From NCBI GenBank assembly GCA_047601665.1, contig JASGIT010000001.1:3720001-3784000 (forward strand): a stretch of DNA of 64,000 nt, in the 5' to 3' direction. The notes under the pieces are model-generated. The model searched no databases. It worked only from the letters and a program-made list of their open reading frames with translations, and had not been told where the DNA came from. The translations under genes and the position numbers were made by a program. Below are positions 20,431 to 28,898 of this stretch, in pieces (within the stretch, counting starts at the first letter, position 1; each line of letters opens with the position of its first letter). This stretch comes from JASGIT01 sp047601665. GTDB taxonomy: Bacteria; Pseudomonadota; Gammaproteobacteria; Burkholderiales; Burkholderiaceae_C.

Positions 20431-20458
20431 AAAAAAGCACCCTCGAAGGGGTGCTTTT
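20431..20458 (-). terminator. Intrinsic terminator, originally downstream of tRNA-Ser(GGA)
   Basis: Stem AAAAGCACCC/GGGTGCTTTT with a six-base loop; the T-run lies on the minus strand. It points left, towards dusA, yet no minus-strand gene now precedes it. If the mobile element is removed at the TGGCGG cores it lies 8 bases past the CCA end of tRNA-Ser(GGA), the expected tRNA terminator place. It may also weakly stop rightward transcription. Confidence 0.75.
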
Positions 20459-20466
20459 GTCTGATC

Positions 20467-20472
20467 TGGCGG
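20467..20472. other. attL core of the integrative element
   Basis: TGGCGG, the six bases shared with attR at 36898-36903. To its left is host DNA (tRNA terminator side), to its right element DNA. The match is short, as expected for a serine recombinase. It falls on a codon boundary (Trp-Arg) of the recombinase reading frame at both ends. Confidence 0.75.
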
Positions 20473-20631
20473 GGACATGGAGAGGATTTTAGAACCGCCG
20501 CCCAGCCTGACGCTACTACCGTTGCGCACTTTCAGCAAATCATTGATGAACTGGAGGAGTGGGATCGGTATCTGACGGAAAACGCTCCGGCCTACAAGGC
20601 GTCTCCGAACCGTCGGGAGCCGAAGCCATGA
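20473..20631 (+). other. Displaced 3' end of the serine recombinase gene
   Basis: These 52 codons plus stop are open and in the same codon phase, relative to the TGGCGG core, as the recombinase at the other end of the element. They read GHGEDFRTAAQPDATTVAHF and then an acidic helix (QQIIDELEEWDRYL) to NRREPKP. In the circle they would follow recombinase residue Arg512 directly. The stop (20629-20631) overlaps the mobC ATG. In the integrated state the frame is open upstream only to an ATG at 20428, inside host terminator DNA without a convincing ribosome site, so this piece is probably not translated. Confidence 0.75.
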
Positions 20632-21059
20632 GCCTCGACCGTCCGCCTATCACCGGGGAATTTCGAGACGCCGCAGAGCACAACTCACGCCGCGTCGCCA
20701 GTCTCACGAAGGCCCCGCCGCCGTTCTCCCTGCGCCTGAGCGCGCAGGAAAAGGCCGAACTGCTGCGCCGGGCCGGAAACATGCCCCTTGGGGCCTATAT
20801 CCGGTCATGCCTGCTGGACGGCTCGGAAAGCCTCCGCCGCGCCCGCAGACAACCGCTCAAGGACGAACAAGCTCTTGCCAAGGTTCTGGGCGAACTTGGC
20901 AAAGTCAAGCTGGCGAACAACCTGAACCAGTTGGCAAAGGCCGCCAATCTCGGCTCCCTGCCTATCGGCCCGGAAACGGAACAGGCCATTGTCGAAGCCT
21001 GTCAGGACGTGCGGCGGATGCGTGAATCCCTGATGGTTGCCTTGGGGCTGCGGTGGTGA
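20628..21059 (+). CDS. mobC: MobC-family relaxosome accessory protein
   Basis: About 143 residues. Middle section FSLRLSAQEKAELLRRAGN and PLGAYIRSCLL fit the MobC ribbon-helix-helix type that opens DNA at oriT; LGKVKLANNLNQLAKAANLG is typical of the C-terminal part. ATG 20628 overlaps the end of the recombinase 3' fragment (ATGA) and the relaxase follows 3 bp after its stop. In the circular element it would be coupled to the recombinase. A longer frame from 20559 is rejected because it has no support beyond openness. Confidence 0.85.
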   Translation: MSLDRPPITGEFRDAAEHNSRRVASLTKAPPPFSLRLSAQEKAELLRRAGNMPLGAYIRSCLLDGSESLRRARRQPLKDEQALAKVLGELGKVKLANNLNQLAKAANLGSLPIGPETEQAIVEACQDVRRMRESLMVALGLRW

Positions 21060-21062
21060 ACC

Positions 21063-22397
21063 ATGATCCTCAAAGGCAGCCAGCGCAGCGGCGCGCGCCA
21101 GCTTGCCGCGCATCTGCTCAACGAACGGGACAACGAACACGTTGAAGTCCACGAACTGCGCGGCTTCGCCTCGGATGACCTTGCTTCCGCGTTCCGAGAG
21201 GCCGAGGCGGTCAGTCGGGGAACCCGCGCGAAGCAGTTTCTGTTCTCCCTGAGCCTCAGCCCGCCGCCCCGCGAACGGGTGAGCATGGAGCAATTCGAGC
21301 GGGCCATTGACGCCGCCGAGCGCAAGCTAGGCCTCACTGGCCAGCCCCGCGCCATCGTCTTCCATGAGAAGGAAGGCCGCCGCCACGCCCATGCGGTCTG
21401 GTCACGGATCGATGTGGAACAGATGAAGGCGATCAACCTCCCGCACTTCAAGCGCCGCTTGCAGGAGGTATCGCGGGAACTCTACCGGGAACACGGCTGG
21501 ACGATGCCGCGCGGCTTCATCGCCAGCAAGGAGCGTGACCCTCGCAATTTCACCCGCGCCGAATGGGAACAGGCCAAGGCCGCCAAGCAAGACCCGAAGG
21601 CGCTGAAGGCGATGTTTCAGGAATGCTGGCAAGCCTCCAAATCCGCTCAAGACTACGCGCGCACGCTGGCCGAACGCGGCTATACGCTGGCCGCCGGAGA
21701 CCGGCGGGCCGTGGTCGCTGTGGACTTTCGGGGACAGGTTTATGCCGTCGCCAAATGGACAGGCATCCGCACCAAGGACGTCCGGGCCAAGCTGGAACAC
21801 CTGAAGGACTTGCCCAGCGTCGAACAGGTCAAGGACGCGAACGCCGCCCGCATGACCGAAGCCCTGCGCGGCTTCATTGCAGAAGCCGAGAAGGTACGGG
21901 ACAAGCAAACCGCCGCCCTTGCGAAGGAGCGGGCGCAACTGGTGGAGAAACAGCGCAAGGAACGCGCCGCCCTCAGCGCCGGGCAGGAAAAACGCTGGGA
22001 ACAGGAAACCCTCCAGCGGGCCAGCAGGCTCAACAAGGGAATACGCGGCCTGTGGGATCGCCTCACCGGGCAACACGCCCGGCAGACGAAGGAGAACGAA
22101 CGCGAAGCGGAGGCCGCCCGGCACCGCGACAGGCGCGAGAAGGACGCGCAGATCGAGCGGCATCTACAAGAGCGCGAGAGCTTCCACATGCTGGCAAGGC
22201 AGCAGAAGGAAGCGCAGGCTCACGAAGTGGAAGAGCTTCACCGCGACATTGCGGCGTATCAGCAGCAGCCGGAACGCAGTCCTGCGAAGACGCCGAACCT
22301 GAAAGAACACTTCCGCGAGGCGTCCGCCGTACCCGTGCGCTCTGCCGACGCAGCACCGCAGCGGGAGCCAGATAGAGGCCCGAGCCGCGAACGATGA
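21063..22397 (+). CDS. Relaxase/mobilization nuclease
   Basis: 444 residues. The N-terminal ~200 residues form a relaxase domain (MILKGSQRSGARQLAAHLLN; FSLSLSPP; and the metal-binding GRRHAHAVWSRID). The rest is a highly charged coiled-coil region (Lys/Arg/Glu/Gln-rich, about 260-400). It nicks oriT and pilots the strand during conjugative mobilization. The probable catalytic Tyr cannot be assigned with confidence. It sits directly after mobC and overlaps the next gene by ATGA. Confidence 0.88.
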   Translation: MILKGSQRSGARQLAAHLLNERDNEHVEVHELRGFASDDLASAFREAEAVSRGTRAKQFLFSLSLSPPPRERVSMEQFERAIDAAERKLGLTGQPRAIVFHEKEGRRHAHAVWSRIDVEQMKAINLPHFKRRLQEVSRELYREHGWTMPRGFIASKERDPRNFTRAEWEQAKAAKQDPKALKAMFQECWQASKSAQDYARTLAERGYTLAAGDRRAVVAVDFRGQVYAVAKWTGIRTKDVRAKLEHLKDLPSVEQVKDANAARMTEALRGFIAEAEKVRDKQTAALAKERAQLVEKQRKERAALSAGQEKRWEQETLQRASRLNKGIRGLWDRLTGQHARQTKENEREAEAARHRDRREKDAQIERHLQERESFHMLARQQKEAQAHEVEELHRDIAAYQQQPERSPAKTPNLKEHFREASAVPVRSADAAPQREPDRGPSRER

Positions 22398-22708
22398 CGA
22401 CACCACGAAAGGCAACCATGCTCGAAAACATCTTGAACGACGCGATGGGGCGATACCTCGCCGCCTACAAGGACGCCCCTGCGAACTGGGACGGGCCAGA
22501 CTGGTGGCAGCTATCGCCGAAGGAAGCGGAGGTGTTCGCCATCGACCCCGGACAATGGCCCGCACTCGTGGCCGTATGGCAGGTGTTCGAGTTCTTCTCG
22601 AAGCGTACCGATGGCTGGAACGACCAAGACATCGAGCACGACTATCCGGAAGTCGATGCAGTGGTACAGGCGGCGCGGCCTTCGAGTTCTCCGTGTCCTC
22701 AATCTTGA
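22394..22708 (+). CDS. Small acidic protein of the mobilization operon, unknown function
   Basis: 104 residues rich in Trp, Asp and Pro (NWDGPDWWQLSPKEAEVF). No known family recognised. Its ATG overlaps the relaxase stop (ATGA), so it is translated with the relaxase and may serve mobilization. An in-frame ATG at codon 9 is an alternative start. Confidence 0.6.
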   Translation: MTTPRKATMLENILNDAMGRYLAAYKDAPANWDGPDWWQLSPKEAEVFAIDPGQWPALVAVWQVFEFFSKRTDGWNDQDIEHDYPEVDAVVQAARPSSSPCPQS

Positions 22709-22875
22709 CGCGCCTCATGCACGGGCAGCTCATTGACAATTCTTAGGCCCGAGTCTAATGTGGAGCGCACTTTGCATGGGTATTTAGGCGTAGTTGGCCT
22801 ACCGCCCATTTACTTAAGATATTCATCTTCGATGCAGAGGTTTTGCTTCGGCGGGTGCAAAATATCGAATTTCAA

Positions 22876-23112
22876 TTAGGACTTGGGTGTACATACTAAA
22901 GTAATAGGCGAAACTTTATTCACAGGTACCGATTGATTTTTTTCCGCCCAAAAAATTAATGGCCTTAGCTGTTCCAAGGCTGAATTCGCAGCCAATGCCG
23001 CTCCTCCAACTGCGAACGCGAATACCGCCGAACAACAAGCCGTATATTTTACAGCATAAATGCCGCTTCTGTAGACTTCATGATAGATTTCATGGTTTTT
23101 CCATTGTTTCAT
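22876..23112 (-). CDS. Small membrane protein, AT-rich cargo
   Basis: 78 residues with one hydrophobic segment (YTACCSAVFAFAVGGAALAA). An AGGGG ribosome site precedes ATG 23112. It is divergent from the 23185 gene and shares its low GC, so the two probably arrived together. The flanking DNA at 22709-22875 shows no other gene. Function unknown. Confidence 0.5.
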   Translation of the reverse strand: MKQWKNHEIYHEVYRSGIYAVKYTACCSAVFAFAVGGAALAANSALEQLRPLIFWAEKNQSVPVNKVSPITLVCTPKS

Positions 23113-23184
23113 GGCGCACCCCTTTTATTTCTAAAGCATTTTTTACTTATAGCAAAATTTCCGTAAAATCAAGAAAATAAACCG

Positions 23185-24540
23185 ATGAACAAAGAAAAAA
23201 CACCCTCTCCAACAAATGAAAGCATCGGAATATTGCGTCCGGCGGGAATTTTTCTTCTCGCCACGACGGTAGCAGTTGTGGTTCTTGGGCTTATTACCAA
23301 AGAATTTTCATTTGTTTTAAACTTACTAATCGGCGCATTTTTTGGAATTTTGTGCGCGCTCTTTCAAATTTCAACGCAATACGAAAAACTGCGACTCACA
23401 GAGATTAGCGATTTTGGCGATAAGATAGAAAGCCTAAATAAAAATTTGTGCGACCAACTTAAACTTTCGAACGTCCTGACCTATCGAGGTTCGTACATCT
23501 CTCTGCTCCAGGAGCAAAACTCCGATCTGCTTGAGCTATCGCAAAAAGCGACGAAAATCAAGAATACCATGATTTTCTGCAATCCTCAGGACGCGGGAAA
23601 GCAGCGGGTTTTCAGCGATGTCGCCATCTCAAACAGAACCAAGTACATTCGAAATGCTTTGGACAAAAAGAGAAAAAATGGAATTCATTGGACAGACATT
23701 TACTCAAGAAATATTCTCCGACTCGCGAACCCAATGATTGAGCGTATAACAAATGAATGTAGAGGCAGCTATTCGGCCTGGGTAATTGAAAAAGACCATC
23801 CTGTTGTCAATTTGATTTTGTTCAAGTGCGATGATTTTTCCGAAGTTTGGTTCGGTTTCGGGTTGTTGGAGGAGATGGAAGACGGCCCGATATACTCGAC
23901 CAGAGAACCCAATCTAGTTGCGTATTTTGATAAATATTTCGAAGAATTAAAGAAAAAAGCCAGAGAATGGGAAATTAATTCACCGGAACACATTCCTGGA
24001 GGCTGGGTGAGTGTTTCATATAACGCAGAAACTAAGATTTTGCTCGATATTGCGATTACTAGAATTTCTCCTTCAAATGATCGCGGAGACTACAACATCG
24101 AAGGGAACGTATATGAGCCTTCCCCGGGCGGCGGTGCGATACTAAAAAGGGAGTTTGAAACAATTTGGGCCAATCTTCTATACGAAGGAAAGGAGCCCGT
24201 AATTTATTTTAGCCATAGAGACAAATATCCTGAAATTTCAGAAAACCCAAGACAAAATCAGAATGACAGACGATGGGGATGTGGACGCTATCGATTTATA
24301 TACTCGGGGGATTTTTCGGAGTACAAAGGCAGCGTTCAAGCGATGGGCGGTGAAACAAGGGAGCTCTTTGGGAGAAAATTGTCAGTCGAAAATTTTAATA
24401 AGATAAAGAAAACTTATGACTCTGGCTGTGTTGAATTAATTGAAGCTCTTTTGTCTAGCAAAGTGATATCAACCGAAAGGCCCGCCGAAGGCGTCAGCCC
24501 TTTTCGACCGAGCGCTCATTTCTCGTCTCGATTGCATTAA
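23185..24540 (+). CDS. Two-helix membrane protein with large soluble domain, unknown cargo
   Basis: 451 residues. Two membrane helices near the N-terminus (about 20-38 and 43-62) are followed by a cytoplasmic part of about 385 residues. The section after residue 265 is rich in beta-type segments (GGWVSVSYN, YNIEGNVYEPSPGGG, GCGRYRFIYSGDF). I recognise no family with confidence. The layout of a short helix pair plus a sensing domain recalls membrane effectors of phage-defence systems such as Cap15, but that is inference. The gene is strikingly AT-rich compared with mob genes on both sides, a sign of separate acquisition. Confidence 0.7.
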   Translation: MNKEKTPSPTNESIGILRPAGIFLLATTVAVVVLGLITKEFSFVLNLLIGAFFGILCALFQISTQYEKLRLTEISDFGDKIESLNKNLCDQLKLSNVLTYRGSYISLLQEQNSDLLELSQKATKIKNTMIFCNPQDAGKQRVFSDVAISNRTKYIRNALDKKRKNGIHWTDIYSRNILRLANPMIERITNECRGSYSAWVIEKDHPVVNLILFKCDDFSEVWFGFGLLEEMEDGPIYSTREPNLVAYFDKYFEELKKKAREWEINSPEHIPGGWVSVSYNAETKILLDIAITRISPSNDRGDYNIEGNVYEPSPGGGAILKREFETIWANLLYEGKEPVIYFSHRDKYPEISENPRQNQNDRRWGCGRYRFIYSGDFSEYKGSVQAMGGETRELFGRKLSVENFNKIKKTYDSGCVELIEALLSSKVISTERPAEGVSPFRPSAHFSSRLH

Positions 24541-24635
24541 TAAAAATTAAACGTTTTTTCTATAAGCTATTCATATCCGGCGCTTCCACAACTCAAGGCT
24601 GTCGGATATTTGGTTAGCACTACGGGAAGGGGCTC

Positions 24636-25424
24636 ATGACAGAGCAAGAGCCAGGTTCAAGTCTTCGGGGTTCGCTTGCGCCAGCAAGCGAACCTTCGGC
24701 AGATCGGCGTAGCGATCTGCCGAGCGCGCCGGATGCCCTGCACCTGGACGAAGACCCGGACGCCGATCTGCACGACATTTCCACAATCCTCCTTGGTGCC
24801 AAGGCCATATCGGGCAAGGCTCTGACATCCGCAGGCCGGATGTCCGTGAGCGAAGAAGCCAAGCATCACGCGCTGCGTGACCAGCAGAAACAAGCCCGCG
24901 AACAGGCCAACCTCGCCCGCTGGAACACGCAGATGACCACGGTCGGCGGCGTCCAGATGACAAACGAACAAGCGCAACGCGCCCGCCAGAACATCATCGA
25001 CAACGATGACGCCTATGCCGATTGGGCCGTGCGCAAGGGACTGATCAGCGAGGATCAGAAGGACGACTTCAAAGCCGGTGTCCGGCGCAAAAAGGAACTG
25101 GAAGACAAACGCGGTCGCGGGACGTTGACGACTGCGGAGGCTGCCGAAGAGGCTCGGTTCGATCAATCAGGCGTCGGCAAAGCGATTGATGCGGCCACGG
25201 CCCGTGATTACCAGCACCAAGGGGTTGCACCTTCCTCTGAAAGCAGTAGTCCGCGCTCCGATGCCGCGATGCGCGGTACGCTCTCCGTGCTTGATCGACC
25301 TGCACTGTTCCAGTCCGCACCGCCCGTGGGTACAGCCTTCCAGACTGCAAGTGCGGACACGCCAGAGAGAAAGGCCCCTGCACCGGTCGCGCCCACTATC
25401 AAATCGACAGGCCTTGATCTCTGA
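24636..25424 (+). CDS. Hydrophilic protein of unknown function, mobilization-associated
   Basis: 262 residues, very polar and probably partly disordered (Ser/Pro-rich N-terminus and C-terminus, charged middle section QKQAREQANLARWNTQM and DAYADWAVRKGLISEDQKDD). GC content matches the mob genes rather than the AT-rich cargo between them, so it may have been the original neighbour of the relaxase operon. No domain recognised. Confidence 0.6.
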   Translation: MTEQEPGSSLRGSLAPASEPSADRRSDLPSAPDALHLDEDPDADLHDISTILLGAKAISGKALTSAGRMSVSEEAKHHALRDQQKQAREQANLARWNTQMTTVGGVQMTNEQAQRARQNIIDNDDAYADWAVRKGLISEDQKDDFKAGVRRKKELEDKRGRGTLTTAEAAEEARFDQSGVGKAIDAATARDYQHQGVAPSSESSSPRSDAAMRGTLSVLDRPALFQSAPPVGTAFQTASADTPERKAPAPVAPTIKSTGLDL

Positions 25425-25603
25425 TTGAGATTTATTTCAGTGCAGTCAAGCCATAGACCAGTGTTCTTGATCGCGATCCATAGATGGCGACGAGTGCTTG
25501 ACGTCGCTCAATCTCCATAATCTATCCATTTCACCAACGATGTTAACCATTTATTTATCGCAGCCCTATATATTGGAAAATCACAATATAGGTTGCGGGG
25601 GAG

Positions 25604-26743
25604 ATGGCAAACAGCGGGTCGTATCTTGAAAAAGAAATATGCCGAGCCGTCTCTGGGGAATGGGGAACGGTGGGATTGGTCGTCATGTCCGCAAAGACAG
25701 GACGCTTTCTGTTGACTCCGCGCTCCGGAGACGTTGTTGCAGCCGGTAAGTGGGGAACATTTAGCGGAGCGATTGAAGCGGGATCAAATGCTCGGCGCAC
25801 CGCGACGGACAAATTATTTAAGATAACCGGCTATGAAGATCAATTGCGACTTGAAGAGCTATGTCACTTGCGGACGCCCGGCGCAATCATTCCTCATCAG
25901 ACCTTTCTCGCCATCGTTGAAGACGAATTCAAACCATGGCAAAGCCATGAGGTAAAGGGTGCCCAATGGTTTAATTTCGGCGAGTGGCCGGAGCCATTGG
26001 ATTTGGGGCTGCAATATATCTTATCGGACGAAGAATCATTGGAAACCATCATGGCCACCATGATGGCAGTAGAACAGCGGCGGGATCTCTTTTCCGGGCA
26101 TCCGCCGGAAGAAAGAACGCTCTATCACTGTCTATATAAGTTGCCTGAAGGCGACGCCCTCCGTGCGAGCTGTCTGCGCTCGGAAAATGGACGGGAGGAT
26201 CGCTTTCTCTATGCGACGCCATATTTATCAAAGGCGCTTGCCTTCGCATTTTCTTATCACAACAACAGCGATATCTGCTGTAACGGCCCAATATATGGAA
26301 CGCCGGGAGAGTTTGCTATTATATGCAACCGAGAAAAAACGATGGCCGCGCCGCGCCCGGCAAAAATCTATGGATTTTCAAGTCACGGCTTTGAATCTCT
26401 TCAAGCAGGAGCGCGTCAGTACGTTTCGACGGCAGATGTTCCATTCAATAAAACCAAAGTAGTTTTTGAGACCGACAACGTTCAGGAGATCATGCGCAAC
26501 GGCCTTCAAATCTTCTCCGTTGCGTGCACGCCTGAAGAGTTTTATGCCCCTGGCGGGCTCGATGAGCAGTACGCTTCAAGCCGATCAAATATTGAAATGT
26601 TACATGCTCTGCTGCAGAGCAAAGAGGCCATCTGGGAAAATAAGGAACAAAACATAGGGGTGAGCGATACTCTGGTCAATCGATTTAAAATGCTTGCCAT
26701 GGCCCAGGTCTCCACTGTTTCGAAGCTCTCACTTGATCTTTAA
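25604..26743 (+). CDS. Nudix-like N-terminal domain fused to unknown C-terminal domain
   Basis: 379 residues. Residues about 18-135 follow the Nudix fold pattern (WGTVGLVVMSAKTGRFLL; KWGTFSGAIEAG; QTFLAIVEDEF; GAQWFNFGEW), but the Nudix box helix is degenerate: ATDKLFKITGY replaces the REUXEEXG core, so hydrolysis is doubtful. Residues about 165-310 (LYHCLYKLPEG, FLYATPYLSKALAFAFSYH, QYVSTADVPFNK) look like a compact alpha/beta domain with an ADP-ribosyltransferase-like flavour, which I cannot confirm. It overlaps by 4 bp the convergent gene at 26740. AT-rich cargo. Confidence 0.65.
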   Translation: MANSGSYLEKEICRAVSGEWGTVGLVVMSAKTGRFLLTPRSGDVVAAGKWGTFSGAIEAGSNARRTATDKLFKITGYEDQLRLEELCHLRTPGAIIPHQTFLAIVEDEFKPWQSHEVKGAQWFNFGEWPEPLDLGLQYILSDEESLETIMATMMAVEQRRDLFSGHPPEERTLYHCLYKLPEGDALRASCLRSENGREDRFLYATPYLSKALAFAFSYHNNSDICCNGPIYGTPGEFAIICNREKTMAAPRPAKIYGFSSHGFESLQAGARQYVSTADVPFNKTKVVFETDNVQEIMRNGLQIFSVACTPEEFYAPGGLDEQYASSRSNIEMLHALLQSKEAIWENKEQNIGVSDTLVNRFKMLAMAQVSTVSKLSLDL

Positions 26744-27156
26744 GCAGGAATCCTTCTTCCTGAGTGACGCCGGTTGTGATCCGTCATTCCGCGTCCCCTG
26801 CACTCCAATTCGCATTTCATCGGGGTATCGATATCAAGGCTGGAGCCAAAACGCCATGCCGTCTCCATTGCACCTGCGGAGCTTTCTTTCGACACAACCC
26901 TGATCGTGGACACGCGCAAGACTTCGTCTGATTCCTCAAGCGCTATCTCTCCGGGCTGAAGGTCGAAATGCTTGTGAAGAAGGGATATGCCAAAACGCTT
27001 CTCGTACCCGTGTCGCAGCAACACTTCGCGCAATTCGTTGAGCACCGCATAGTCACGGTCGGAAATGGGATCAATCGTTTCGATGAATTCAAGACGTGAC
27101 CATTGCACCGTCTCAAGGACAATATGGCCTTCGCTTCGCGTAGCTTGTGATGACAT
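26740..27156 (-). CDS. Conserved-type hypothetical protein, convergent partner of the Nudix-like gene
   Basis: 138 residues; RFGISLLHKHFDLQPGEIAL and TIRVVSKE give it the look of a small folded protein. A GAGGA site precedes ATG 27156. It converges with the 25604 gene and overlaps its stop by 4 bp. The 266 bases to its right hold no gene I can support. Function unknown. Confidence 0.55.
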   Translation of the reverse strand: MSSQATRSEGHIVLETVQWSRLEFIETIDPISDRDYAVLNELREVLLRHGYEKRFGISLLHKHFDLQPGEIALEESDEVLRVSTIRVVSKESSAGAMETAWRFGSSLDIDTPMKCELECRGRGMTDHNRRHSGRRIPA

Positions 27157-27422
27157 TGCAGATTCCTCATGTATTACGGGGAGTTGGGTGAATCTAGATA
27201 ATCAGATATCAATACCGCGGACAGCTTTCCAGCACCTCAAGTATGTATCCAGTGCTGATGGTACCTGGCCTGTGATCCACACGCAAATCATGCACTCAAA
27301 TGGCGCCCCGCGTCACCCCTTGAGGTTCCTGCGGTCATAGGGGCAGCGAGATGGCGGTCTTCGTTTTTAGCACCGTATGCTCCGCGCCGAGACGGAAGCG
27401 TGACCTCGCGGAGGGTATGACG

Positions 27423-28115
27423 TTACTTGAGAGCCGCCAGGCCGTATTCCGTGTATCGAACGTAAACCAAGGTCGTGTTGATGATCGTGGCTCCATCGGG
27501 CAGCGACAAATACTTGATATCGCCAATGATGCCCCGTGCGGGATCCTTCGGATTGTCATAGACACTACCGCTAATGTTGCCGGAAACGGTGGTCAAAGAT
27601 GCCGCTGGCTTGTAGCGGCCATCTGTTCCCTTATCGACGCCGAGAGCTTGAAGAACTAAACGGTTGCCGTAGGCCTCGCCCTTGCCAACCATCACGTTGT
27701 ACGCGCCGCAACTGGCACGGGGCATCTTGCCCTGCGCGGCCAGCTCGTCGCAGCGCTTGAGTGCATCGGCATCCGATGCCTTGAGCAATGCATCCGCTGG
27801 CGGCCCCGGCTTTCTGGCGTCGAACAGCCGGACATCCGCCATGCGGTTGTAGACGCATATCTGCCCGGCCCTATCCCCCAGCGGCTGGTCTGCCTTGAGG
27901 ATGTAGCCGGTTTTCCGGTCGCCACTCATTGTGAAGATCATCCCGAACAGGCGCTTGTCCTGCGTAATCATCTGCGCCGAGGCCACCGAGTGCTGATCCT
28001 CGGCTTTGAGCTTGGCTGTCATGCCTTCCGGCGTGGCGCACTCGCCAATATCGGCGGCGTGGGCATGGAGGGCGATGAAGGGAATGATGGCAAGAAGGGC
28101 TTTACGCAGGAGCAT
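27423..28115 (-). CDS. Exported protein of unknown function
   Basis: 230 residues with a clear signal peptide (LLRKALLAIIPFIALHAHA, cleavage after AHA). The mature part has several Cys (GECATPEG, GQICVYNR, RCDELAAQGKMPRASCG), consistent with periplasmic disulfides. ATG 28115 has a GGAACG site. It is divergent from the resolvase gene. No family recognised. Confidence 0.65.
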   Translation of the reverse strand: MLLRKALLAIIPFIALHAHAADIGECATPEGMTAKLKAEDQHSVASAQMITQDKRLFGMIFTMSGDRKTGYILKADQPLGDRAGQICVYNRMADVRLFDARKPGPPADALLKASDADALKRCDELAAQGKMPRASCGAYNVMVGKGEAYGNRLVLQALGVDKGTDGRYKPAASLTTVSGNISGSVYDNPKDPARGIIGDIKYLSLPDGATIINTTLVYVRYTEYGLAALK

Positions 28116-28122
28116 GATGGGC

Positions 28123-28244
28123 GTTCCGAAAACGAACCCTTCTGAAACGGCGGCCCTGACTGCGCTGCATTGCTTATGAATTGCGGAAAAGATTGATTCC
28201 TCTCACGTCCTTGCGTAGAGTCCTCAAAGGTTCCGTTTCGGAAC
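28123..28244. promoter_or_regulatory. Paired GTTCCG inverted repeats between divergent genes
   Basis: GTTCCGAAAACGAAC (28123-28137) and GTTCCGTTTCGGAAC (28230-28244) flank the gap between the exported protein gene and the resolvase gene. Similar half-sites 107 bp apart suggest a shared binding protein, perhaps the resolvase itself. Confidence 0.4.
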
Positions 28245-28308
28245 AGTGATTGCGGCTGTATGACCCTTGCTCTTGATGGTGGTGCCTGCCTGCGCGAAAG
28301 GCAGCACC

Positions 28309-28884
28309 ATGAAGATCGGATACGCCCGCGTGTCAACGGAAGACCAGCATCTTGACTTGCAGCATGACGCGCTGCGCCGGGCCGGATGCGACCGTGTCTT
28401 TGAGGAGAAGAAGTCAGGGGCCACGAACCGCCGCCCAGCCCTCACGGCAACGCTGCGTACCCTGCGCGAGGGTGATGTGCTGACGGTGTGGAAGCTCGAC
28501 CGGCTGGGCCGCTCGCTGCAAGACCTCATCAAGATCCTCGGCAAACTGGAAAAGCGCGGTATCGGCTTCTGCTCGATCTCCGACCAGATCGATACCACGA
28601 CCCCGGCGGGCAAGCTGGTGTTTCACATCACCGGGGCGGTCGCGGAGTTCGAACGGGCGCTGATTTCAGAGCGGACGAAGGCCGGGATGCAGGCGGCACG
28701 GCGCAAGGGCAAGCAGCCCGGACGCCCGCCCGCACTCGATCCCTGTCAGGAGTTCCGTGCGCAGCGCATGGTGATCTGCGATGACATACCGATGGAAATC
28801 GTTGCGGCCACGCTCGGCGTTGGCAAAACGACAGTCTGGCGGGCGGTGCAGAAAATCCGGTCACAGGTGAGGCGAGCTAAGTGA
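28309..28884 (+). CDS. Small serine recombinase (resolvase/invertase family)
   Basis: 191 residues. MKIGYARVSTEDQ holds the catalytic Ser, followed by VWKLDRLGRSLQDLI and FHITGAVAEFERALISERT, and a C-terminal helix-turn-helix (AATLGVGKTTVWRAVQK). All resolvase catalytic motifs look intact. ATG 28309 (MKIGY) is preferred over an extension of 14 codons. It may resolve element multimers or be a remnant of a transposon; no Tn3-type transposase or terminal repeats are seen nearby. Confidence 0.9.
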   Translation: MKIGYARVSTEDQHLDLQHDALRRAGCDRVFEEKKSGATNRRPALTATLRTLREGDVLTVWKLDRLGRSLQDLIKILGKLEKRGIGFCSISDQIDTTTPAGKLVFHITGAVAEFERALISERTKAGMQAARRKGKQPGRPPALDPCQEFRAQRMVICDDIPMEIVAATLGVGKTTVWRAVQKIRSQVRRAK

Positions 28885-28898
28885 ACGGCCCGCATGGT

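Noticed and set aside
20428..20631. A stand-alone 67-residue gene at the left end of the element
   Set aside because: Its first 13 codons are host terminator DNA and there is no convincing ribosome site. The rest is better explained as the displaced recombinase tail.
28309..28884. The small resolvase as evidence of a Tn3 transposon
   Set aside because: No Tn3 transposase and no 38-bp-type terminal repeats were found around it.
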